Shown in pieces: positions 14,376 to 21,412 of a stretch of DNA of 24,098 nt (positions are counted from its first letter, which is position 1; each line of letters starts with the position of its first letter). The stretch comes from a virus. The position numbers and the translations under genes are program-made. The DNA is taken from positions 1 to 24,098 of the IMG/VR virus record IMGVR_UViG_3300017951_000133; one strand, written 5' to 3'. The notes below the pieces were generated by a model, which was given only the letters and a program-made list of their open reading frames with translations, did no database searches and was not told the origin of the DNA.

Positions 14376-16820
14376 TTAAATCATATTTGAAAATGAATCG
14401 CCCATATTTTGTTCTTCCTCTAGCTCACCTCGGCGGTCTTTCCGCTGAGACATAAGCTTAGACTGCTGAACAGCTTGCTTCTTAACTCTATCGTCTTTTC
14501 TGTCTTCTTTAAGAACCTCAAGCTTTTCTTTAAACTCTTGGTCGTCAGTCTTAAATCCGAGCGAAGCCTGAATCTTAATAGTCTCAATCTCTTTTCTGAG
14601 CTCGTGAGTAGCCTGGGCAACCATAATCTCAGCTTGAGCCTTGGCCTGTATCTTCTGAAGCTCTATCTGAGCCTCCATCTGAGCTTTCTGAGCCTCCATC
14701 TGAGACTTCATCTGCATCTGCTGCTGAGCCATCTGAGCCTGCACCTGCTGCTCTTGCTGAGCTCTAGCCGCCTGATCCATCATACGCTTCTTTCTTCTGA
14801 CCATAAGAAGTCGCTCTGCCTGATCGACATCCTTAAGGTCTCTGATAGCCATAGCGTCTTCAAGGTCTATCTCTTTCTGACCAAGAGAGATCTGCAGCAT
14901 CTGTTCAAGCTGAACCTTATCTCTCTCGTCCATCTCTTTTACAACTTTAACTCCGAAGTTGAACATAGACAAGTCTGAGAAAGAAGAGAGAACCTTCATG
15001 TTTGACTCACCAATAGCGTTGGCATAAGATTCGTACACCTTAGAGCCCTTCGGGAGTATCTGAAGGCATCTTACAATATCGTCACACACTCTCTTAAACA
15101 GGAGCATAGACGAATTTGTGATATCGTAAGTAGCGTTGTTTGAGGCCTGTATAGCCTGCTCTCTTACACCAACAAGTGCTTCGCTGTTTGGAGAGCTGGC
15201 ATCCATAACCTCGTTGATGCCCGTAGAGTCTCTAATGAGCCTCAGGTAGTGGTTGTACAACCCAATAAGCTCGTTGATGTTTCTTATGCTGTTTCCTATT
15301 TCTCGAATAGGAGGGTTCTGGAATCCACCCTCTGGGTTTTTGCTTCTGTAGTAGAAGACACCAGTCTGCTCATATATATCGTGCAAGTCCAGCGGCTGAA
15401 GCTCGCCTCCCTTTCCGAGCTGGACATTCTCCAACCCCTCGATATCAATAATCAACCCGTCAGGCTTAGCTTTAGCTATAGCTTGCTGGATCTTAAGGTG
15501 AGTAAGCTGCAGCATGTCAGCAAACCCAAGACACCCACCAATAAGAGACTTGGGCATCATATCCTGCAAATTTGTTGCAGAGATAGAGTAAGAAAGTCTT
15601 GCTCTAGACAGCTCGTGCATATTCCTTGGGATGTCTTTTCTCATCCCGTAGTTGAAGATGTACTCACACCCAAGAACAAAGCTGCCACCATAGACGGTGG
15701 TGATGTTCATAGGAACTGGAACTCTCTCAGTTATGCTGTTCTGTCTTTCTCTGTACGAGAAACCTTTATGATAAAACCCCTTGTTCCCGTATCTGCTCTC
15801 TTTCTCCTCAAAATACATAGTGTCTACAGACAAGAACTCAAAATCCAAGACCTCTACAAGGTACTCGTCATACCCGTAGTGCGTTCTTCCGCTCGTCTCA
15901 TCGTAGTGACGTCTATTGTAGGTCGAGGAGTTGTTTCCGTGCCTCCCCATAACCTTTTGAGCAATCTTATCATACTGATCCTCAGTAAGCTGATCTCCAG
16001 CCAAGCGCTTAAGTTCTTGTATAGAGATCTTTTTTACGTGACCAGCATATACTATGTCAGAGAAGTTTGGGTCCTCTGTGTAGCTGTGAATGAAATCAAT
16101 CGGATCAACGTACTTCGTTGTTATGCCGTAGTTAGGATCATTATCCCTTTTTACTACAGCCATTCCGCATACAGTAAGGTCTTCAACACATCTGCGGAAC
16201 GTAGTGTCATTGAACTCATTCCAGCTAAGCGTCATGCTAGCACCAACCTGAGCTGCTATCTCAGCGTCTGTCTTGATACTCGTACCCATAAAGATCTCAG
16301 CCTCTTCTAGAGTGTCTGGTATCTCATTGGGGTCCTTACTTACGGTCATCCCTGTCTTCTCCTTAAGCTTTTCGAGCTCTTTTTTGGCAAGGACTTCAGC
16401 CTCCATCTTTTTCTTCTCAAGGTCTTTGTAAGAAGAAGAGAGTGGATCTATAGCCTCTACATTAGGGTATGGGGACCTAGAGAGTACGTTGTTCACTACA
16501 ATACGCGAGAACTTTGGGAGTATGGGTACTGGAGTAAAGTCAAGATTCAAAAGCGTTCCGTCAGATCCATTGGGGTCTAAAGACGTAAGGAGCTTCTTAT
16601 ATATAACTGTATCTTGCGTTCCGTTAGCGTACTTTCTGTTCTTCTTAAAGGTATCATAACGCCTCTTAAAAAGAGAGTTACCATCATCTACGCTCCCCCA
16701 CTGATTCTCTATTGCCTTAGCATACTTCAGGCCATAGCCTTTGGAGGCCTTGTCCTCTGCGGATGCTAGAGGGTCTGGAAACCCTTTTCCAGTTTTGGCG
16801 CCGAAATTATTATTATACAT
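14376..16820 (-). CDS. Portal protein
   Basis: 814 residues from ATG 16820. The open frame extends to a TTG at 16847, but that codon is part of the promoter -7 element, so ATG 16820, 25 bases past the element, is chosen. Following TerL, its size and helical content fit large portal proteins that form the dodecameric DNA gate of the head. Visible segments include an N-terminal YDTFKKNRKYANGTQ region, a strand-rich wing around DPIDFIHSYTEDPNFSDI, and VVKRDNDPNYGITTKYVDP. The last ~190 residues are a long Gln/Met/Ala/Lys-rich coiled coil (about residues 680-760, AQMAQQQMQMKSQMEAQKAQ), ending acidic. That coiled coil is the barrel or an internal extension. Portal identity is inferred from order, length and architecture. 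Confidence 0.8.
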   Translation of the reverse strand: MYNNNFGAKTGKGFPDPLASAEDKASKGYGLKYAKAIENQWGSVDDGNSLFKRRYDTFKKNRKYANGTQDTVIYKKLLTSLDPNGSDGTLLNLDFTPVPILPKFSRIVVNNVLSRSPYPNVEAIDPLSSSYKDLEKKKMEAEVLAKKELEKLKEKTGMTVSKDPNEIPDTLEEAEIFMGTSIKTDAEIAAQVGASMTLSWNEFNDTTFRRCVEDLTVCGMAVVKRDNDPNYGITTKYVDPIDFIHSYTEDPNFSDIVYAGHVKKISIQELKRLAGDQLTEDQYDKIAQKVMGRHGNNSSTYNRRHYDETSGRTHYGYDEYLVEVLDFEFLSVDTMYFEEKESRYGNKGFYHKGFSYRERQNSITERVPVPMNITTVYGGSFVLGCEYIFNYGMRKDIPRNMHELSRARLSYSISATNLQDMMPKSLIGGCLGFADMLQLTHLKIQQAIAKAKPDGLIIDIEGLENVQLGKGGELQPLDLHDIYEQTGVFYYRSKNPEGGFQNPPIREIGNSIRNINELIGLYNHYLRLIRDSTGINEVMDASSPNSEALVGVREQAIQASNNATYDITNSSMLLFKRVCDDIVRCLQILPKGSKVYESYANAIGESNMKVLSSFSDLSMFNFGVKVVKEMDERDKVQLEQMLQISLGQKEIDLEDAMAIRDLKDVDQAERLLMVRRKKRMMDQAARAQQEQQVQAQMAQQQMQMKSQMEAQKAQMEAQIELQKIQAKAQAEIMVAQATHELRKEIETIKIQASLGFKTDDQEFKEKLEVLKEDRKDDRVKKQAVQQSKLMSQRKDRRGELEEEQNMGDSFSNMI

Positions 16821-16844
16821 TATTGGGGATAATCTGCATTTGTG

Positions 16845-16877
16845 CAAATATAGTAAATGCTAGAGTTTCACCTCAAA
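16845..16877 (-). promoter_or_regulatory. Bacteroidota-type promoter for portal and tail genes
   Basis: TATATTTG (16852-16845) with TTTG (16877-16874) exactly 21 bases upstream on the minus strand: the best -33/-7 pair in the window. It begins inside the last codons of the terminase gene and drives portal and probably the three tail genes, whose ends are packed within 1-2 bases. Confidence 0.75.
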
Positions 16878-18973
16878 CTGTACTTCCTAAAGAACTTCTT
16901 ATCAATGAAATTCGCTGGCTCTCTATTTTTCTTGACCTTCTGAGCAGCAAGAAGACACAATCCAGAACTAATACTAAGGTCAAACTTTGTTCTGTTGTCG
17001 ATCTTAAATCCTATCCAGTCTTCGAGAGTCCTGTCAAAGTACATCCTACCCATTTCGCCAGTGTCGTAGTTGATGCCTACGTGGTCGTGAATGTATGCTT
17101 CTATGGCGTGAGCATGAGCTTGAATCACGTCTTGAGAGTTAGACGGGATACCCTTAGTTTTGGTCTTAATGCCTGCGTTTGCGGCAAGAAGGTGCTTTGG
17201 CCTTTCCATTAGATAGCCATCGTAACCTCTTGATTCAAAATATCTTGCAATACCGTACTTGTTGTTCTCAATTAGTATTGGATACCCATAAAAGACAGCA
17301 GCCATCAAGACATCTTCATAGAAGATCTTGGCTAAAGGTGGACGGGACGCATACTCCAGCACAAACATGTTCGATGGGTACTCCATGTGAAACTTGTTGT
17401 ACAGGTGTAGCGCACCCTTAGACCCCCGTCCATCGACGGTGGCATCAAGGTCGTAAGAGTCAACCCCGCCTACCCCCAGCTCTGCATTAGGCGCAATCTT
17501 TTTATTCCTGTCGTACTTGCGGAGATTTCTTATCTCCTTAGGTGGCATCCAGGCAATTCTAAACCTCCCATTGACGTCGGGAGAGAATACAACCTCCGTG
17601 TCTTTCTCCCCTCCCTTCCACTGGAAGTTGCCAATAACAACTGGGTTGGGGTAGAGCTCTTCGTTGTATTGGATCTGCTCATAGATCTTACCAATGTTAA
17701 AAAGGCTTCCGTCAATACTGTCTCTAAAGGCTTCGTCTGTGGTAAAAGGAAACTGCCTTGTCACCTCGTTGAGCTCCGAAGCGTCATGCTTGAGGGCTTC
17801 TCGCTCATTTTTAAGGTACGTCCTGGCTCCGATGACAACATCCTCCCCATCTATTCCTTGTACTGGTTCGGGTGGATTTTTTACTACAGGGTTCCCGTAT
17901 TTGTCAAAAAACCCCTCAAGAGATTCGTAAGCGGGGATAAAGAGCCTATATAGTCCACTCCTGGTCCTCCCATTCGCGTTCCTCTCCGTTGGATCCGAAT
18001 CCTTCCAAAGGTCCTTGTATTCTTTTCCCCCTTTGTCCATCGGATTTACGGTGCTTCCTACCATTGCTTTTCCGACGATTTTTCGCCCTACGATCAAACA
18101 AGTCCGTTGAATCCTCCAGGCGTCCCTTATGTCTGTGGGTTTTTCCCATTTTCCAGCCTCATCTAAATACAGTATGTGGAGCTTCTCTCCATCATACGCA
18201 TTGTTGGTTGTGTTTTTCCAGTTAATTACCGTATTAAGAGCCTCGCCCTTCTGCGCAGTCTTATTCTTCTTCGTGATTCTCTTACTCGGCTCACGAAAAG
18301 CCAGCTCCATGCGTGGGTTAGTGGTACCATCTTGAATGGGTTTGAAGAAGAAGGGGTAGTGGCGGAACATGTAAACCACCTTCTTCATGAATATATTTTC
18401 CTGAGCGTCCTTACCAGTCTTCGACTGGATTCCAAGGAGTTTGTCTTTGACCTGCGTCGCTTCATCTAGAAGGACAGCGGAGCAGATATTCGTATACCCA
18501 CTCCGCCTGCACTTTGTGTACAGCTGGCCAATACAGCGCGGGTCCGCCTCACACGCTGCCAAATGTAAGAAAATTTCTCTTTGGAAGTTTAGGAAGCTCG
18601 GATAACCTATATCCATCCGAGTCCACTGAAGCATCATATAGTGCCTCCCCGTAATATATGTAGGGACACCGTTATTATAAAACCAAAAGCCCTCACGCCG
18701 ACGGCGAAACTCCTCCTCGATATACGGAGAAAACTTCTGTCGAAACTCCCTTGGCATCTCCCCCCACTCATCCATAGACTTAATGCGAGACAGTTCCTCG
18801 GGCATAGGAATTCTCTCCCACAGCTGCATAGACGCTGGGCGTCCATATCCAGCAATTTCCTCCTTGGGAGGTGTAGCGGGAAGTAAAATGACCAGCCCAC
18901 CAATCTCAATACTCTCACCTTCCGTACCCTTGGGGCAAATTCGGATAGGATCCTCATCAGAATACTTGGCCAT
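16868..18973 (-). CDS. terL: Terminase large subunit
   Basis: 701 residues from ATG 18973. A TTG start at 19003 is possible, but the ATG overlaps the zinc-ribbon gene by 17 bases in the local style. TerL pumps DNA into the prohead and cuts it. The ATPase Walker A position is unusual: C155-RRSGYT-N, lacking the classical P-loop lysine, a variation seen in terminases of several Bacteroidota phages. Walker B is LHILYLDEAGKW with D271-E272. The C-terminal RNase H-like nuclease has its first acid in GVGGVDSYDLD (D505), a second in PILIENNKYG, and a last in KFDLSISSG (D665). Domain order and length fit the family. No small terminase subunit is recognised nearby. Confidence 0.9.
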   Translation of the reverse strand: MAKYSDEDPIRICPKGTEGESIEIGGLVILLPATPPKEEIAGYGRPASMQLWERIPMPEELSRIKSMDEWGEMPREFRQKFSPYIEEEFRRRREGFWFYNNGVPTYITGRHYMMLQWTRMDIGYPSFLNFQREIFLHLAACEADPRCIGQLYTKCRRSGYTNICSAVLLDEATQVKDKLLGIQSKTGKDAQENIFMKKVVYMFRHYPFFFKPIQDGTTNPRMELAFREPSKRITKKNKTAQKGEALNTVINWKNTTNNAYDGEKLHILYLDEAGKWEKPTDIRDAWRIQRTCLIVGRKIVGKAMVGSTVNPMDKGGKEYKDLWKDSDPTERNANGRTRSGLYRLFIPAYESLEGFFDKYGNPVVKNPPEPVQGIDGEDVVIGARTYLKNEREALKHDASELNEVTRQFPFTTDEAFRDSIDGSLFNIGKIYEQIQYNEELYPNPVVIGNFQWKGGEKDTEVVFSPDVNGRFRIAWMPPKEIRNLRKYDRNKKIAPNAELGVGGVDSYDLDATVDGRGSKGALHLYNKFHMEYPSNMFVLEYASRPPLAKIFYEDVLMAAVFYGYPILIENNKYGIARYFESRGYDGYLMERPKHLLAANAGIKTKTKGIPSNSQDVIQAHAHAIEAYIHDHVGINYDTGEMGRMYFDRTLEDWIGFKIDNRTKFDLSISSGLCLLAAQKVKKNREPANFIDKKFFRKYSLR

Positions 18974-19139
18974 AGCGGTTGCTTCTAAAGCTGGGAGCAC
19001 CAACCTTTGGGTTAGCTAGCTCCATATATTCGCCGCACTTGTCGCACGTAATCTCGTGACGAGCCTTATCGTTGACGAACTTAATTTTTACTCCACTCGC
19101 CTCTTTCTCTTCTCCGCATTCACACTTGTACTTTGCCAT
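18957..19139 (-). CDS. Small zinc-ribbon protein
   Basis: 60 residues from ATG 19139, overlapping the TerL start by 17 bases. Two cysteine pairs, C6-E-C8 and C32-DK-C35, separated by a short beta hairpin (SGVKIKFVNDKARHEI), form a zinc-ribbon or knuckle. The C-terminus YMELANPKVGAPSFRSNRYG is compact and looks conserved. The gene lies directly upstream of TerL and just downstream of a tRNA gene. It could assist packaging or bind nucleic acid, but this is inference from fold and position. Confidence 0.75.
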   Translation of the reverse strand: MAKYKCECGEEKEASGVKIKFVNDKARHEITCDKCGEYMELANPKVGAPSFRSNRYGQVF

Positions 19140-19154
19140 GTTAATTTAATTTAG

Positions 19155-19228
19155 TACACCTGCAGGGACTCGAACCCCGAACCTGCGCATTAGAAGTGCG
19201 CTGCTCTATCCTGTTGAGCTACAGGTGC
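19155..19228 (-). tRNA. tRNA-Arg (anticodon TCT)
   Basis: 74 bases, complete cloverleaf on the minus strand. The acceptor GCACCTG pairs with CAGGTGT (one G-U), the D-arm is GCTC/GAGC, and the anticodon stem GCGCA/TGCGC encloses loop CTTCTAA with anticodon TCT. The T-arm has the standard TTCGAGT loop. The discriminator base is A and no CCA is encoded. It reads AGA codons, which are common in these phage genes. Confidence 0.95.
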
Positions 19229-19234
19229 TTACGC

Positions 19235-19462
19235 TTACCTGCTTCGTCTACGCCTAGGCCTGTTATTAGCTCTGTTTTTAGATGCAGGCATTGGGGACGT
19301 TCTGTCAGAAGTGCCAACGTGAGCCTCATCAAGTCCGTCTCCATTTCCATACGTACCCTTTCTTCTGTTTATCTTATTCAAGGCTGCACGGTATCTTTTG
19401 GCTTTGCCGCCAGATCCGTACTTGCGATACTCTTCTTTGTAGTTACGCTTCTTGAGCCTCAT
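19235..19462 (-). CDS. Small basic protein, possibly a degenerate HNH-like phage protein
   Basis: 75 residues from ATG 19462. A longer frame to 19501 would run through the promoter element. The layout EEYRKYGSGGKAKRYRAALN, then KINRRKGTYGNGDGLDEAHV, then a C-terminal SKNRANNRPRRRRSR resembles short phage proteins with the order YxxYQG..KxxRAxRNKARR..GDGxDVDH..N..NLR..sxxxNR, which are HNH-like. Here the expected DH pair has become DEAH, so nuclease activity is doubtful. HNH genes often sit next to terminase genes. It is wedged between a tRNA gene and another tiny basic gene. Confidence 0.6.
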   Translation of the reverse strand: MRLKKRNYKEEYRKYGSGGKAKRYRAALNKINRRKGTYGNGDGLDEAHVGTSDRTSPMPASKNRANNRPRRRRSR

Positions 19463-19466
19463 GCTG

Positions 19467-19474
19467 TAAAGATA
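19467..19474 (-). promoter_or_regulatory. Near-consensus -7 element, leaderless start
   Basis: TATCTTTA on the minus strand (19474-19467) differs from TAnnTTTG at the last base only. It is followed by CAGC and the ATG at 19462, the same 4-5 base spacing as the elements at 7989 and 22863. Confidence 0.45.
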
Positions 19475-19497
19475 CAAAAGTGGACACATATATAGCC

Positions 19498-19635
19498 TCA
19501 ACGACCTTGGGCTCTATACACCTTCTTGTAGTTTTTGGAGTTTTTGTTTTTGGACTGCTTAGTCTTAGCGTGCACCCCCTTCCGACGGACGGTCGTTTTT
19601 GTGTAGGTTTCTCCTACTCCTTGTTTCTTTGCCAT
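19498..19635 (-). CDS. Tiny basic conserved phage protein (45 residues)
   Basis: 45 residues from ATG 19635 to TGA 19500-19498. The protein is MAKKQGVGETYTKTTVRRKG, then VHAKTKQSKNKNSKNYKKVY and RAQGR. About 40 percent of residues are Lys or Arg. The closing pattern HAKTK.SKNKNSKNYKK.YR.QGR is one I recognise from hypothetical proteins of many Bacteroidota phages, often encoded near terminase genes. It lies 17 bases downstream of the tRNA-Ile gene and could be expressed from the same transcript. A nucleic-acid-binding role is suggested by charge only. Confidence 0.7.
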   Translation of the reverse strand: MAKKQGVGETYTKTTVRRKGVHAKTKQSKNKNSKNYKKVYRAQGR

Positions 19636-19652
19636 GGTTTAAATTTTATTTG

Positions 19653-19726
19653 TTGGGGCGGTGGGACTTGAACCCACGACTTCCTGTGTATAAGACAGAC
19701 GCTCTAACCAACTGAACTACGCCCCA
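19653..19726 (-). tRNA. tRNA-Ile (anticodon TAT)
   Basis: 74 bases on the minus strand. The acceptor TGGGGCG pairs fully with CGCCCCA, the D-arm is GTTC/GAGC, and the anticodon stem TCTGT/ACAGG holds loop CTTATAC with T33 and anticodon TAT. The T-arm GTGGG/CCCAC has loop TTCAAGT. The discriminator is A and no CCA is encoded. UAU reads AUA directly. Most bacteria read AUA with a lysidine-modified CAU tRNA instead, so this isoacceptor is uncommon. Confidence 0.93.
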
Positions 19727-19779
19727 GTTTGATTACCCCTTGTTTGCGTAGGGGGCCGCCTGACGAAAGTGGATGCCGC

Positions 19780-19923
19780 TTAGTCCTCGAACTCGTCGTT
19801 CCAGGACTCCTCCCAGAATCTAAAATCTGTTTTATTCATTTGATACACTACTTCTTTCCAATCATTTAGAGAACTTTTCAGCGAAACCTCCGCTGTAGTC
19901 CTTGGCTTCTTCGATGCCTCCAT
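19780..19923 (-). CDS. Possible tiny acidic ORF overlapping its upstream gene
   Basis: An ATG at 19923 opens 47 codons to TAA at 19782-19780, overlapping the previous gene in another frame by 62 bases. A shorter alternative begins at an internal ATG and gives only MNKTDFRFWEESWNDEFED. The C-terminal part is acidic and rich in Trp and Phe, not random-looking. The frame also continues the upstream gene after its stop if one base of AAA-TGA is skipped, which would append NDWKEVVYQ-like residues. Without comparison I cannot say which, if any, is made. Confidence 0.35.
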   Translation of the reverse strand: MEASKKPRTTAEVSLKSSLNDWKEVVYQMNKTDFRFWEESWNDEFED

Positions 19924-20152
19924 TTGTAGATAGATCTTTTATCATTTGCTCTAATCGCTGTCTTTCAACAATTAGCTCTTTGCAGTCTGTAGCCGTCTGC
20001 TTAATAGATTGCAGCTCGGCTTTTCTAGCCGCTCCACCAGCTTCAGGGTCAACGGGTTTCTTTACTTCGTCGATCATGTTGTTGATAGCTGCCTCCATAC
20101 TCGCCATTAGGCGCTGGGCGGCATCAATCGTTGTGAACTTCTTCCTCGACAT
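19862..20152 (-). CDS. Small coiled-coil phage protein
   Basis: 96 residues from ATG 20152, overlapping the GroES-like gene by 29 bases. It is mainly helical: TTIDAAQRLMASMEAAINNM, then VKKPVDPEAGGAARKAELQS, then a heptad-like KELIVERQRLEQMIKDLS. It ends DYSGGFAEKFSK. I recall very similar proteins in other Bacteroidota phages, unassigned. Position a few genes upstream of TerL allows the guess that it is a small terminase subunit or DNA-binding partner, but no helix-turn-helix is evident. The guess is weak. Confidence 0.7.
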   Translation of the reverse strand: MSRKKFTTIDAAQRLMASMEAAINNMIDEVKKPVDPEAGGAARKAELQSIKQTATDCKELIVERQRLEQMIKDLSTNGGIEEAKDYSGGFAEKFSK

Positions 20153-20720
20153 ACAAAAGGTCTTGAGATCTTACTCTGTAGTATTCTTTGTCGTCAATAG
20201 AGATCTTGTATTGCATCTTGTCTCTAAACACGACGACATCGCCTTCGCTTACTCCGAGCTCATCCAAATAATCCGCACCAAACGCAACCCTGCCTCTAGT
20301 CGTAGGTGCTTTCTCAAGCTCAACGACTTCAAGGGAATCTGATTTGAGACCTTCGTTTTCGATAGGTTCAATAAGCGTCCATCCCGCGAGAGTATATATG
20401 TGTCCACTTTTTTGGCTCTTATACGCGATCGCTTGGTTGTTGATCGTATGTTCTGGGTCAAATCTAACCAAATAATGGTTATCGTGCCCAGTAAGCACCT
20501 GCCCTTCGTTCATGACTACGAGATGGTGGAAGTACAAGGTGTCGCCCTCCTCTACACCAGTATCGTGTCGGAAAGGGGCGCACACAACTGGGCCCTCTGT
20601 AACCCTCCATTCGAACTCATTGTACTTAGAGTCCAGGTAGAGTTTAGCCCCGTTATTGAGCGTAATTTCGTCATGAGCTTGTTTTTCAAGCTCTACGACA
20701 AACAAGTCAAGTGTTTTCAT
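20124..20720 (-). CDS. GroES-like co-chaperonin with two tandem domains
   Basis: 198 residues from ATG 20720, joined to the upstream gene by an ATGA overlap. Two GroES-like barrels can be read. The first covers residues ~5-100: FVVELEKQAHDEITLNNGAK, EGPVVCAPF, VEEGDTLYFHHL. The second covers ~105-195: GWTLIEPIE, RGRVAFGADY, VSEGDVVVFRDKMQYKI and YYRVRSQDLLYV, the last matching the GroES ending DILAV. GroES has ~97 residues and T4 gp31 111, so this is a fused pair, as in chloroplast Cpn20. Phage co-chaperonins cap host GroEL so the major capsid protein can fold. The link to capsid folding is known for T4 and inferred here. Confidence 0.75.
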   Translation of the reverse strand: MKTLDLFVVELEKQAHDEITLNNGAKLYLDSKYNEFEWRVTEGPVVCAPFRHDTGVEEGDTLYFHHLVVMNEGQVLTGHDNHYLVRFDPEHTINNQAIAYKSQKSGHIYTLAGWTLIEPIENEGLKSDSLEVVELEKAPTTRGRVAFGADYLDELGVSEGDVVVFRDKMQYKISIDDKEYYRVRSQDLLYVEEEVHND

Positions 20721-20863
20721 TGCTTGTACGGAAACTTCTCGTTGAGTTTCTGTCTGCGCTGCTCACACCCGCAATCCTTAGATACGGCCTTTACGAGCTT
20801 TTTTAATCCAGTAGCTGTAGTGACCTTATCTATGGAGTCACCTAAACCTTTGCTTTTAGACAT
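20717..20863 (-). CDS. Small conserved phage protein with DCGC motif (48 residues)
   Basis: 48 residues from ATG 20863, which shares a base with the upstream stop (TGATG), to a TGA that overlaps the co-chaperonin ATG (ATGA). It reads GLGDSIDKVTTATGLKKLVK, then AVSKDCGCEQRRQKLNEKFP. The GLGD..I.K.T.ATG.KK.VKA....DCGC..R...LN..FPY pattern is one I recognise from many hypothetical phage proteins. The C-G-C pair with flanking charges could bind a metal or an iron-sulfur partner. Both gene junctions are tight, so the reading frame is credible despite its size. Confidence 0.8.
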   Translation of the reverse strand: MSKSKGLGDSIDKVTTATGLKKLVKAVSKDCGCEQRRQKLNEKFPYKQ

Positions 20864-21099
20864 CAGAAATTCAAATCGTATTCAATTATACATGGCATAT
20901 CATCTACAGACTTCCAGAGCACTTGCCCCTCATCTGTTTGGATATACACAAAGTAACGCATTTTTCCGTAACGATGCAAATGTTTTCCGTCTAATTCTAT
21001 AGTAGACACCTTTCCGTTGCCAGCTTTCATGCCGACGTAATAAGCCATGGCATCCTTCGGGTCTCTCCCGATAATAATTTTTCTAATAAGTCCCTCCAT
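20863..21099 (-). CDS. Small conserved protein with GRDPKDAMAYYVGMKAG motif
   Basis: 78 residues from ATG 21099 (TGATG junction). It has a basic N-terminal LIRKIIIGRDPKDAMAYYVG followed by MKAGNGKVSTIELD, then RYGKMRYFVYIQTDEGQVLW, ending acidic. The alternation of short strands suggests a small alpha/beta or beta barrel fold. I recall similar sequences in other Bacteroidota phages, uncharacterised. It is translated in line with the genes on either side, in a block of small non-virion genes. Confidence 0.7.
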   Translation of the reverse strand: MEGLIRKIIIGRDPKDAMAYYVGMKAGNGKVSTIELDGKHLHRYGKMRYFVYIQTDEGQVLWKSVDDMPCIIEYDLNF

Positions 21100-21401
21100 C
21101 AGTTAAGTGAAATACCGAGGTCTCCTAGTAGGTCGTCTAAATCTGGACCTTCTTGATCCTCGTATGTGTTTTTAATAAACTCGACAATAACATCGACTTC
21201 TTCTGAAGAACCAAGATTGTAGCTAAAGAGGGCTTTCATGTTGCTGTTTTCCTCGTCAACAGCCTCTAGCACGCCAGTGACGACTACAGACAACACCCTC
21301 TCTCTCATGTCATACTTCTCTATGAGCATCTCCATTTTGTGATGAAGCTGTTGCATTTCGATCAAAAAGTCGTAATCTTCTGTATCTTTATCTTCCATCA
21401 T
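21099..21401 (-). CDS. Small acidic protein, first gene of the minus block
   Basis: 100 residues from ATG 21401; the frame also allows GTG 21404 or ATG 21398. It is acidic, with an N-terminal helix DFLIEMQQLHHKMEMLIEKY, a central VLSVVVTGVLEAVDEENS, and a C-terminal DQEGPDLDDLLGDLGISL. It faces the plus-strand winged-helix gene head to head with only 11 bases between start codons. The family is not recognised. Its acidity and position opposite a regulator could suit a regulatory partner or DNA mimic, but nothing in the sequence proves that. Confidence 0.65.
   Translation of the reverse strand: MMEDKDTEDYDFLIEMQQLHHKMEMLIEKYDMRERVLSVVVTGVLEAVDEENSNMKALFSYNLGSSEEVDVIVEFIKNTYEDQEGPDLDDLLGDLGISLN
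21383..21390 (+). promoter_or_regulatory. Possible -7 element for the plus-strand gene
   Basis: TATCTTTA on the plus strand, one base off TAnnTTTG, ends 22 bases before the ATG at 21413. It lies inside the first codons of the divergent gene. An 8-bp palindrome ACTTAAGT (21403-21410) lies between this element and the start codon. Confidence 0.35.
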
Positions 21402-21412
21402 CACTTAAGTTT

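Noticed and set aside
15249-16310. 353-residue open frame on the plus strand
   Set aside because: It lies wholly inside the portal gene in the opposite direction. The portal reading has gene order, domain layout and coiled coil in support; this one has no motif.
16821-16847. Longer portal N-terminus from a TTG at 16847
   Set aside because: The TTG is part of the TATATTTG promoter element and would lie at or before the transcript start. ATG 16820 has the same spacing as the start at 8376.
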